Of a stretch of DNA of 21,101 nt, positions 14,425-21,101 are shown in pieces. Position 1 is the first letter of the stretch; every line of letters begins with the position of its first letter. This DNA comes from Chryseobacterium sp. UBA6632 (GTDB lineage: Bacteria; Bacteroidota; Bacteroidia; Flavobacteriales; Weeksellaceae): NCBI GenBank assembly GCA_002455915.1, contig DKLU01000183.1, positions 1 through 21,101 on the forward strand, written 5' to 3'. The notes beneath the pieces are model-generated. The model did no database searches, had not been told where the DNA came from, and saw nothing but the letters and a program-made list of their open reading frames with translations. The position numbers and the translations under genes were made by a program.

Positions 14425-15726
14425 CTAAACCAATTCACCATACAGATCAAATTCTTCAGCAGAGGTAATTTTAACATCAGCAAATTCACCAATTGAGATA
14501 TAAGTATTCTCTGCAGAAACCAACACGGTGTTATCAACATCCGGAGAATCGTACTCTGTTCTACCAATAAAATAATTCCCTTCTTTTCTGTCGAACATAC
14601 ATCTATATATATTACCTACCTTTTCCTGATTCTTTTCCCAAGAAATTTGAGACTGAAGTTCCATAATCTCCTCTACCCTAGCCTCTTTCACTTCTTGTGG
14701 AATATCATCCTCCAATACATAAGCTCCGGTATTTTCTTCATGAGAGTAAGTGAAACAGCCTAATCTGTCAAACTTCTGCTCTTTTACCCAATCTTTCAAT
14801 TCTTGGAATCTTTCTTCAGTTTCACCAGGATAACCCACGATAAGTGTAGTTCTAATCGCCATATCAGGAACTTTTTCTCTGAATTTGCCTAAAAGTGCAT
14901 CAGTTTTTTCGTGAGTTGTTCCTCTTTTCATCGATTTCAATAAATCTGAATTAATGTGCTGAAGGGGAATATCTATATAATTACAAACTTTAGGTTCTTC
15001 ACGAATAATATCTAAAACATCTTCTGGGAAACCACTTGGGAAGGCATAGTGAAGACGAATCCATTCGATTCCTTCTACTTTTACCAATTCCTTTAATAAA
15101 TCTCCTAGAGCACGCTTTTTGTAAATATCTAAACCATAATAGGTAAGATCCTGAGCAATCAAAATCAATTCTTTGGTTCCTTTTTTAGCCAACTTTTGTG
15201 CTTCAAGGACTAATTTTTCAATTGGAGTGGAAACATGACCTCCTCTCATTAACGGAATTGCACAGAATGAACAAGGTCTGTCGCAGCCTTCTGAAATTTT
15301 CAGATACGCATAGTGCTTTGGCGTTGTCGTTAATCTTTCTCCAACCAATTCATGCTTATAATCAGCACCCAAATGTTTTAATAAAATCGGAAGATCTCTG
15401 GTTCCGAAATATTGGTCAACATCAGGAATTTCACGAACCAAATCTGGCTTATATCTTTCTGAAAGACAACCTGTAACGAATACTTTCTCTACTTCACCTC
15501 TGTTTTTAGCATCAACATAATCAAGAATTGTATTGATTGATTCTTCCTTCGCGTTATCGATAAATCCGCAGGTATTAATTACAACAATATCTCCTCTGTC
15601 TTCATGAACCACTTCTTTACCATTAGCCTTCAGCTGACTCATTAAAACTTCAGAATCATAAACATTTTTGGAGCAACCAAGCGTTACAACATTAATTTTC
15701 TTCTTACCTACAGATTTTGTGCGCAT
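14425..15726 (-). CDS. rimO: Ribosomal protein S12 methylthiotransferase RimO
   Basis: RimO is a radical-SAM enzyme with two iron-sulfur clusters that methylthiolates an aspartate of ribosomal protein S12. From the ATG at 15726 it has 433 residues, the normal length. The N-terminal domain carries C18 in TLGCSKN, C53 in NTCGFI and C87 in TGCLSE; the radical-SAM motif is C148, C152, C155 in SEGCDRPCSFC; a TRAM domain occupies about the last 65 residues (from KVGNIYRCMFDRKEG). TLGCSKNVYDSE and GFIDNAKEESI favour RimO over the tRNA enzyme MiaB. A frame extending ten codons upstream would overlap the promoter box, so the shorter start is preferred. Single-gene unit, downstream of the polysaccharide operon but insulated by its terminator. 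Confidence 0.96.
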   Translation of the reverse strand: MRTKSVGKKKINVVTLGCSKNVYDSEVLMSQLKANGKEVVHEDRGDIVVINTCGFIDNAKEESINTILDYVDAKNRGEVEKVFVTGCLSERYKPDLVREIPDVDQYFGTRDLPILLKHLGADYKHELVGERLTTTPKHYAYLKISEGCDRPCSFCAIPLMRGGHVSTPIEKLVLEAQKLAKKGTKELILIAQDLTYYGLDIYKKRALGDLLKELVKVEGIEWIRLHYAFPSGFPEDVLDIIREEPKVCNYIDIPLQHINSDLLKSMKRGTTHEKTDALLGKFREKVPDMAIRTTLIVGYPGETEERFQELKDWVKEQKFDRLGCFTYSHEENTGAYVLEDDIPQEVKEARVEEIMELQSQISWEKNQEKVGNIYRCMFDRKEGNYFIGRTEYDSPDVDNTVLVSAENTYISIGEFADVKITSAEEFDLYGELV

Positions 15727-15745
15727 CTTTTTGATTTTGAGTTTG

Positions 15746-15753
15746 CAAAGATA
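15746..15753 (-). promoter_or_regulatory. -7 box of rimO
   Basis: TATCTTTG on the minus strand matches TAnnTTTG exactly and is identical to the lpxD box. It ends about 19 bases before the ATG. No TTG lies at the usual spacing. Its place just past the terminator of the upstream operon supports an independent rimO promoter. Confidence 0.55.
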
Positions 15754-15771
15754 CAAAATATTGAAGGGTTT

Positions 15772-15809
15772 GAATTAAAAAATAAAAACCACTTCAATGA
15801 AGTGGTTTT
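15772..15809 (-). terminator. Terminator of the polysaccharide operon
   Basis: AAAACCACTTCA (15785-15796) and TGAAGTGGTTTT (15798-15809) form a perfect 12-bp inverted repeat. Read on the minus strand it is followed by TTTTTATTTTTTAA, so it ends transcription 11 bases past the rfbC stop. Confidence 0.88.
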
Positions 15810-15819
15810 CAATATCATA

Positions 15820-16365
15820 TTAAAAGTTTCTTTCTGAAAACGTGGGCAATACGCGGTCTTTTTCTGATAACTGAACAACATCTAATGGTAATTTCCAGTC
15901 GATATTTAATTCAGAATCATTCCAAATTACGCTGCCTTCAGACTCTTTATTGTAAAAGTTATCGCATTTGTAAGCAAAAATAGCAGTTTCGCTTAATACA
16001 GAAAATCCGTGACCAAAACCTCTCGGAACATAGAGCTGAAGTTTGTTTTCTGGAGTCAATTCAATTCCGAACCATTTTCCAAAAGTTGGAGAATCTTCTC
16101 TTAAATCAACAGCAACATCATATACCTTTCCTTCCAGACACGAAACCAGTTTTGCCTGTGCGTGCTCTCCTTTTTGCAAATGAAGACCGCGAAGAACACC
16201 ATAAGAAGATTTTGAAATATTATCCTGAACAAAATGACCGTTCATACCTGTAAGCTCTTCGAATTTTTTTTCATTAAATTTTTCGAAAAAGTAGCCTCTG
16301 TCATCTTCAAAAACAGTAGGCTCGATGATATAACAATCCTTTAGCGGAGTTTCTTTAATTTTCAT
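15820..16365 (-). CDS. rfbC: dTDP-4-dehydrorhamnose 3,5-epimerase
   Basis: RfbC (RmlC) epimerises C3 and C5 of dTDP-4-keto-6-deoxyglucose, the third step of dTDP-L-rhamnose synthesis. The 181-residue length is typical, and the cupin fold carries its landmarks: FEDDRGYFFEKF (19-30), H62 in GVLRGLHLQ as the catalytic base, the VYDVAVDLR strand (81-89), and Y132 in FAYKCDNFY as the likely acid. The related family members that epimerise only C3 are not excluded by sight. It is the last gene of the polysaccharide operon, 17 bases after the WecA-like gene. The other rhamnose genes (rfbA, rfbB, rfbD) are not in the window and presumably lie upstream beyond the right edge. Confidence 0.95.
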   Translation of the reverse strand: MKIKETPLKDCYIIEPTVFEDDRGYFFEKFNEKKFEELTGMNGHFVQDNISKSSYGVLRGLHLQKGEHAQAKLVSCLEGKVYDVAVDLREDSPTFGKWFGIELTPENKLQLYVPRGFGHGFSVLSETAIFAYKCDNFYNKESEGSVIWNDSELNIDWKLPLDVVQLSEKDRVLPTFSERNF

Positions 16366-16382
16366 AATTTATTTTGTTTTTT

Positions 16383-17345
16383 CTAGAGATTAAATTGTTT
16401 TTTCAAACTCCATTTCAGCCCTAAATACAGACCTCCAATCGGAATAAAAATAATTAAAATGACAGCCCAAATCGGAAGTTGCGAATTTACTAAAAATATA
16501 TTCACAATTAATTGAAAAATGGCATAAACAGAGCTAATTATTAAATGAGAAACCTTCTTTTCATTTACAAATAGTTGATATAAGTGCCTTCTGTGCGCTT
16601 CAAAAATATTTTCTTTTAACAGTATTCTTTCAATAATTGTTAAAACGACTTCCATTCCATAGATTGAGAGTAATAGGATGAATTTGTACTCACCTGTTCT
16701 CATAATCAGTAACGTAATCAATCCGATTACCCAGAAACCAATTCCCATACTTCCCACATCACCTGCAAAGCATTTCGCCTTCTTTCTAAAATTAAAAAAC
16801 AGAAAAACAATACATGCCAAAATAGGATACATGATGAAATTTTCATCTGTAAACGGAATTATATTTTTATTGATATATAATATTGAACCTAATGTTACTA
16901 AACTGTAAACACCTGTCATACCGTTAATTCCATCCATAAAATTATAGGCATTTAGCGTGCCGATAATTAGAATGAATAAAATTGGCCAAGCCCAAAACGG
17001 CATCAAAACAAATGCACCCGTAAAATAAAGCAGCAATACTACAGAAATCAAATGAATGGAAAGCCTGATTTTATTTGACAACGTTTTAACATCATCAATA
17101 AAACTAATAGAGCAAATGGCAAGTAATCCCAAACCAAATGACCAGTAATTTTCAATAACTTCATTGAAATTAAACAAGCAAAAAACAATAAAAGCAATCG
17201 GAAAAATAACTCCACCTCCACGAAGTGTAATCTGCGAGTGTGCGCTTCTATGATTGGGTTTATCGATGATATTATATTTATCTGCAATCTTGAAATAGAT
17301 TATTATTGAGATAAATAATATGATGGTGGCTATAATATATTCCAT
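16383..17345 (-). CDS. WecA/WbpL-like sugar-phosphate transferase to undecaprenyl phosphate
   Basis: This 320-residue integral membrane protein, with about ten hydrophobic segments, belongs to the MraY/WecA family, which transfers a sugar-1-phosphate from a UDP-sugar to undecaprenyl phosphate and so starts a polysaccharide repeat. Motifs appear in the right order: RSAHSQITLRGGG (33-45), D84-D85 in IDDVKTL, NAYNFMDGINGM (132-143), FAGDVGSMGIGF (193-204) and the cytoplasmic HRRHLYQ (251-257). These agree with the O-antigen type of the family, not MraY. Its start abuts the stop of the reductase/epimerase gene, and such pairs (WbpL with WbpV or FnlD-like enzymes) use QuiNAc or FucNAc in other bacteria. 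The sugar used here is inferred, not shown. Confidence 0.93.
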   Translation of the reverse strand: MEYIIATIILFISIIIYFKIADKYNIIDKPNHRSAHSQITLRGGGVIFPIAFIVFCLFNFNEVIENYWSFGLGLLAICSISFIDDVKTLSNKIRLSIHLISVVLLLYFTGAFVLMPFWAWPILFILIIGTLNAYNFMDGINGMTGVYSLVTLGSILYINKNIIPFTDENFIMYPILACIVFLFFNFRKKAKCFAGDVGSMGIGFWVIGLITLLIMRTGEYKFILLLSIYGMEVVLTIIERILLKENIFEAHRRHLYQLFVNEKKVSHLIISSVYAIFQLIVNIFLVNSQLPIWAVILIIFIPIGGLYLGLKWSLKKQFNL

Positions 17346-18236
17346 TTATTTTTTGAAACTTTTGATGGTTTTTATTAAACCTTTTTTTGCTGAAACAGGC
17401 AACTTTTCAATTTCTAAAGCTTGTTTAATTTTATCATTAGAAACCATATAGCTTTCTGTTAGTTTTTTTAATCGTTCTGAATTTAAAGGTAATTTTACCC
17501 TATCTCCTATTTTTGCAACTTTAGAAATTAAATTTGTCGAAATATTCCATAATTTAGACTTCTTCCCAGAGGCTTCTCCTATAGTTTTTATAAGTTCATT
17601 AGTAGAAATAAACTCATCATCTGCAAAATTATAAATTCCAGACTCAATATTCTTGTTTTTAAGAATTCGTAATATTAAAAAATTGAGATTATCAATACTT
17701 AAAAATGAACGTTTATTTTCAAATGAAGCCAATGGCCAAGGAATTCCTTTCTCCACAACCTTATATAGAAGATTTAAATTTCCTTTATTTCCAGGACCGT
17801 GAATCATACAAGGTCGAATAATAAATAATCTTTTATTATCTGGTAATGTTTTAGATAATAAATACTCCTCTGCCAAAAGTTTTGATTTTCCATAAGGTGT
17901 TTGAGGATTTGACAAGTGCTTTTCATCCAAAATATTATCAATAGTATCAGCCGTTGCTTTAACACTACTAAAATAAATGAAATCATTAATTTCGGAATTT
18001 AAAAACTCATCAAAAATTTTTTTGGTAAGATCTGTATTAATCTTAAAATATTCTTCCTCCGCAGAAGTATTTGCTGTATCATGAGCTTTTCCTGCAAGAT
18101 GTATGATAGCTTCAGCATTTGTATCTAATGTCCATTCATTACGTAAGGAAAGATGTGAAACGTCTAAACTATTCTCAAAGAGATATTTTGATAAATTTTG
18201 CCCAACAAAACCTGAAGCACCCGTGATATATATCAT
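17346..18236 (-). CDS. NAD-dependent epimerase/dehydratase, likely nucleotide-sugar 4-reductase
   Basis: The 296-residue protein is an extended short-chain dehydrogenase: a nucleotide-binding GASGFVG at residues 6-12, an IIHLAGKAHD segment (44-53), the catalytic serine in YFSSVKA (88-94) and Y115 with K119 in TPYGKSK. The C-terminal half should bind the nucleotide sugar (RPCMIHGPGNKGN). Its pairing with the WbpL-like gene suggests reduction of a UDP-4-keto-6-deoxy-HexNAc to UDP-QuiNAc or UDP-FucNAc, as in WbpV/WreQ-type enzymes, but a 4-epimerase is also possible. The ATG overlaps the preceding stop by one base (TAATG), so it is translationally coupled to the GT2 gene. Confidence 0.9.
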   Translation of the reverse strand: MIYITGASGFVGQNLSKYLFENSLDVSHLSLRNEWTLDTNAEAIIHLAGKAHDTANTSAEEEYFKINTDLTKKIFDEFLNSEINDFIYFSSVKATADTIDNILDEKHLSNPQTPYGKSKLLAEEYLLSKTLPDNKRLFIIRPCMIHGPGNKGNLNLLYKVVEKGIPWPLASFENKRSFLSIDNLNFLILRILKNKNIESGIYNFADDEFISTNELIKTIGEASGKKSKLWNISTNLISKVAKIGDRVKLPLNSERLKKLTESYMVSNDKIKQALEIEKLPVSAKKGLIKTIKSFKK

Positions 18237-19051
18237 TATTTAAATTGAGATAAAATTTCAGAGTTAATTTTAGACCTTTCTTTGTCATAAAACCAACCCC
18301 ATTTGTTAAAATAATTAATAGCTGACGAAATAAAAATTTTAAATAATTTAAAATTTTTATTAGCTCCTGACTCATACTCATGATAGATAGAGGTCTTTGG
18401 AAAATATAAAGTTTTATATTTTGCATGCATTCTCCTAGATAAATCCCAATCCTCAAAATACATAAAGAAAGAGTCATCATAATAGCCAACGATATCTACT
18501 GCCTTTAAATTCAAAAGAGTAAAACATCCTGAAAGAACTGGCGCATTATATACTTTATCACGGGGTGCAAAACGCATTTCATAATTATTTATAAATTTCT
18601 CATATTTAGATTTAGGTTTCTTGAATTTTCTAAGTAAAACACTGATCGGGGATGGCAGAAGCTTTGGAAGATATTGAACAGAACCATTAACATTTAATAT
18701 TTCTGGCATCATCATTCCAATATCAGAATTTTCTTTCATAAATTCGACCATAATATTTATTACATCCTCAACAAAGTAAATATCTGGATTTACAATAAAA
18801 TGATACTTTGCATTTTCTGAAATCGCTTTTTTTATAGCTACGTTATGAGCCGCACCAAACCCTAGATTAGAATTCATAAAATGATATTCAATATTATTTC
18901 CTAGATTTTTTAAAACTTGAAGATCATCAGTTGGAGAATTATCAATTATATATATTTTAACATTAGTTTTTTGATTGAGAAAACTTTTTATCGTTTTCTC
19001 AAGTAAGACAGGACTGTTTTTAAATGTTACAATGCTAGCGGTTATCATCAT
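18236..19051 (-). CDS. Glycosyltransferase family 2 (WbbL-like)
   Basis: The 271-residue protein is a GT-A glycosyltransferase of family 2. It opens with ASIVTFKN, has IIDNSPTDDL (35-44) for nucleotide binding, NLGFGAAHNVAI (62-73), and the metal-binding NPDIYF (88-93); later SGCFTLLNLKAVDIVGYYDDSFFMYFEDWDL-type features, split here as SGCFTLLN and FMYFEDWDLSRR, contain the ED motif expected for the catalytic base. This pattern is typical of rhamnosyl or related transferases such as WbbL, which fits an operon that includes rfbC, but the sugar is not certain. No membrane segment; it should work at the inner face of the cytoplasmic membrane. Two adjacent ATGs leave the start ambiguous by three bases. 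Confidence 0.93.
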   Translation of the reverse strand: MMITASIVTFKNSPVLLEKTIKSFLNQKTNVKIYIIDNSPTDDLQVLKNLGNNIEYHFMNSNLGFGAAHNVAIKKAISENAKYHFIVNPDIYFVEDVINIMVEFMKENSDIGMMMPEILNVNGSVQYLPKLLPSPISVLLRKFKKPKSKYEKFINNYEMRFAPRDKVYNAPVLSGCFTLLNLKAVDIVGYYDDSFFMYFEDWDLSRRMHAKYKTLYFPKTSIYHEYESGANKNFKLFKIFISSAINYFNKWGWFYDKERSKINSEILSQFK

Positions 19052-19072
19052 TAGGAATTAAATTTTACTTTT

Positions 19073-20236
19073 TTATAAATTATACAAAAAGAGGTGTAAA
19101 AATAATATTATATTACACATTGTAAGAAACAGCATTACTTTTTCTCTGTTGAAATACTGTAAAATTGATAACATAAAAAAGGGCACCATGAAAATATAGT
19201 ATTTAGCATTTGCATAATTAGGAAATAGAAAAACAAAAAATAAGATAGTCGTTAAAGCTGATAATAAAAGTATATTGTTTTTAAAAATCTTATCATTTGA
19301 TTTTACTTTAATAATTTTCCAAACATAATTACCAATTCCTATAAGAAATAGAATGTAGACTAGGACAACCTTAATACCAGATGGCGTTAAAAATATACTC
19401 GTCATCCAAGTAATAAATGGTCTTAAAATAATAGGATACTTATCTCTATATCCTTCAAACTCTTCTAATAAAATCATGTTCTTAGACTTTTGTGCCAAAA
19501 AAGGTATAAACTCTATATATGTCAAAAAACTAGTTCCAAGAATTAATGCTAAGGCTAAAATACACAATATTGAAATATAGACTAATTTAACTTTTTTCTT
19601 AACTACAGCTATATAATGAAAGTAGAAAGCAATTAGCATAAAAGATAAAAGTACCATACTATTCCCTAAATCAATAAAAGCAATCATTGCAAAAAAAATT
19701 GAAATAAAAAGATAATTCCCCCAAAAAAGGAATATATATAATGATAATATTAAAGTAAATTGCTCAATAGAAAAAAGCCCCGAATAATAGATAAGCCCCG
19801 AATAAAGTAAGCTTAAGCATAAGCTGTCTAATTTTAAATTCCAATCTGCTGATTCTTGTTTAAATTTTAGAAATGTCATTAATTTTATAAATCTTTTTCT
19901 AAAAATAATAATCCAAAAAAGAGGTAGAAAAAGAAACATAGTAATAAAATACCTTAACATATTGATGTCAAAATTCTTAGCAAAGGTATTATCAATATGA
20001 TGCCATAAAGAAGTAAAGCTTTGTTTCTGAAAGTTAATAAAAAAGTAATAATAATCAACTTTATTAAAATACTCTGGGAAATATGAATATAAGTTCCAAA
20101 AACCAGCTTCATTGATTAATTCATCTCCCCTGGCATATATATCTGGCTCATCCCCGTAAGGAAAAAGAAATCTTCCTATCAGACAAAAAATGATGAAAAG
20201 AATAACTATTTTTAGGCCAAATTTAGAAATATACAT
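19073..20236 (-). CDS. Polytopic membrane protein of polysaccharide operon
   Basis: The 387-residue protein contains about nine or ten hydrophobic membrane segments, the first near residues 8-28, followed by a long hydrophilic and aromatic-rich region (about 30-88; PYGDEPDIYARGDE) that probably faces the periplasm. No motif lets me name it. In this position an O-antigen/capsule polymerase (Wzy, EpsG-like) or a GT-C type transferase is likely; the early acidic loop after the first membrane segment is compatible with GT-C enzymes but proves nothing. Strongly AT-rich with many Ile, Phe, Leu and Tyr codons, as is usual for variable polysaccharide genes. It starts one base from the stop of the upstream glycosyltransferase and ends 21 bases before the GT2 gene. 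Confidence 0.85.
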   Translation of the reverse strand: MYISKFGLKIVILFIIFCLIGRFLFPYGDEPDIYARGDELINEAGFWNLYSYFPEYFNKVDYYYFFINFQKQSFTSLWHHIDNTFAKNFDINMLRYFITMFLFLPLFWIIIFRKRFIKLMTFLKFKQESADWNLKLDSLCLSLLYSGLIYYSGLFSIEQFTLILSLYIFLFWGNYLFISIFFAMIAFIDLGNSMVLLSFMLIAFYFHYIAVVKKKVKLVYISILCILALALILGTSFLTYIEFIPFLAQKSKNMILLEEFEGYRDKYPIILRPFITWMTSIFLTPSGIKVVLVYILFLIGIGNYVWKIIKVKSNDKIFKNNILLLSALTTILFFVFLFPNYANAKYYIFMVPFFMLSILQYFNREKVMLFLTMCNIILFLHLFLYNL

Positions 20237-20237
20237 A

Positions 20238-21101
20238 TTATTTTATATTATATAATTCACAGTATAAATTTTTATACTTCACTGCATTATTAGTATAGTC
20301 AAATAATTCTTCTGCAATTTTGCTGCGTTCAGAACTTCTTCCATCGTTAATATATTTATTGATATTTGTTTTATTAATTTCCTGAAATGATTTAGGATCG
20401 TAAACTATTCCTAAATCATATTTCTCAATAATTTTTGCAGCTCCACCGCAATCTTTGTTAACTAATAATGGTAAACCTGCTGCAATATATTCAACTGTTT
20501 TGGTTCCTAATATACTATTTCCTACAATATCTTCCTGCTTTGAAGTAGACTTTCTGTAAGGTAATAATCCAAAATCAACATCTTCTAATTCATTTTTAAG
20601 TTCATCTAAATTTCTTGTGGATGTAATAATAATTTCATCCTCAGATAATTTAGAAAACATCTTTCTTATTGTTTCGTGTGAAGAAGTTGTGATAATTTTT
20701 AACTTATGATTAGCTTGATGCTTTCTCAGCTCTGAATAAACATCTAATAAATCTTCTATTCTATGCCATGTATTATTGGTAAGTGCACCAACATAGCAAA
20801 ACATAACTTGAGATTTATTTTCTTTTATATACTCTTTCATTTTAAGCCTAGCTGTATCAACACTTAGATAAATTGTCTTGATAGACTTTACTCCAATTTT
20901 CTCATAGGCTAATTGCATTGTGTCAGAAACAGCTATTGTAATATCGCATTTTGCTAGTAACTCTTTTTCTATATTTTTAAAAAAAAGATAATCTGAACTA
21001 CTTAACTCAAACTTTTTAACAAGTGCCATTTCTTCTGGCCACAAACCTCTCGCATCGAATACTATTTTATAATTAAAATCATATTTTTCTTTAATTTTAA
21101 G
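20238..21101 (-). CDS. Glycosyltransferase family 4-like protein, N-terminus outside window
   Basis: The frame stays open to the right edge (288 codons), so the gene is cut; a TTG at 21044 could be taken for a start but the reading frame continues upstream with IVFDARGLWPEE, a conserved motif of GT4 enzymes. Further matches are the acceptor/donor linker CDITIAVSDTMQ, CYVGALTNNTWHRIEDLL at the start of the C-terminal Rossmann domain, and the donor-site segment GTKTVEYIAAGLPLLV followed by GGAAKIIEKYDLGIVYD. The glutamate of KTVEYIAAGLP is the expected phosphate-binding residue. Probably cytoplasmic or peripheral to the membrane; donor and acceptor unknown. First visible gene of the polysaccharide operon, with the promoter beyond the window. 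Confidence 0.9.
   Translation of the reverse strand, partial: LKIKEKYDFNYKIVFDARGLWPEEMALVKKFELSSSDYLFFKNIEKELLAKCDITIAVSDTMQLAYEKIGVKSIKTIYLSVDTARLKMKEYIKENKSQVMFCYVGALTNNTWHRIEDLLDVYSELRKHQANHKLKIITTSSHETIRKMFSKLSEDEIIITSTRNLDELKNELEDVDFGLLPYRKSTSKQEDIVGNSILGTKTVEYIAAGLPLLVNKDCGGAAKIIEKYDLGIVYDPKSFQEINKTNINKYINDGRSSERSKIAEELFDYTNNAVKYKNLYCELYNIK

Noticed and set aside
20238..21044. TTG at 21044 as the start of the GT4-like gene
   Set aside because: The frame continues to the window edge and includes the conserved DARGLWPEE motif, so the true start is outside.
1..21101. CRISPR array, tRNA, rRNA, insertion sequence or prophage
   Set aside because: No regularly spaced direct repeats, cloverleaf-like segments, transposase or phage structural genes were seen. 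The tail-fibre-like motif of the 13339-14010 protein and the PAAR-like gene are not enough to call a prophage.

Overview
This window is almost certainly from a member of the Flavobacteriia, most likely Chryseobacterium or a close relative in the Weeksellaceae. The clues are low G+C, genes without obvious Shine-Dalgarno sequences, several TAnnTTTG promoter boxes of the Bacteroidota type, a fused lpxC-fabZ gene, a PorX-type regulator of type IX secretion, a DUF4280 (PAAR-like) protein beside a LysM protein, and intergenic palindromes of a kind common in that group. The genus is an inference; no rRNA or other marker is present.

Layout. (1) Positions 1-2140, minus strand: a tight three-gene operon of a LysM protein, a DUF4280 PAAR-like spike-tip protein and a truncated protein whose C-terminus lies outside the window; this looks like an effector-delivery module. 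(2) 2141-2520: a gene-free stretch with a terminator hairpin and a 110-bp REP-like palindrome. (3) 2521-9086, minus strand: an envelope cluster in transcription order HD phosphohydrolase, lpxD, lpxC-fabZ, lpxA, a small frameshifted secreted-protein gene, efp, and a second lpxD-like gene. The lpxD-lpxC/fabZ-lpxA core carries out the first steps of lipid A synthesis and also supplies the FabZ dehydratase. Between efp and the second lpxD lie the efp terminator, a structured element that may be a small RNA, and a nested palindrome. (4) 9408-11801, plus strand: porX (response regulator with a PglZ domain) and an exonuclease III gene, separated by a strong terminator. (5) 11858-12229, minus: a short RlpA-like double-psi beta-barrel protein with an upstream run of GTTAA motifs. 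(6) 12597-14010, minus: two related secreted proteins of unknown function, expressed as a pair. (7) 14425-15726, minus: rimO, which modifies ribosomal protein S12. (8) 15820-21101, minus: the downstream end of a surface-polysaccharide operon, comprising a GT4-like glycosyltransferase (cut by the window edge), a polytopic membrane protein, a GT2 glycosyltransferase, a nucleotide-sugar reductase/epimerase, a WecA/WbpL-like initiating sugar-phosphate transferase and rfbC. It ends at a strong terminator.

Together the window is mostly about building the cell envelope: lipid A (lpx genes), O-antigen or capsule sugars (right end), peptidoglycan-related RlpA, type IX secretion control (PorX), and a possible contact-dependent secretion module at the left edge. 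No tRNA, rRNA, CRISPR array, insertion sequence or phage gene was seen. The strongest candidates for something not yet described are the structured element at 3498-3582, the nested palindromes, the frameshifted small gene between lpxA and efp, the paired secreted proteins, and the left-edge module whose last gene is cut off.
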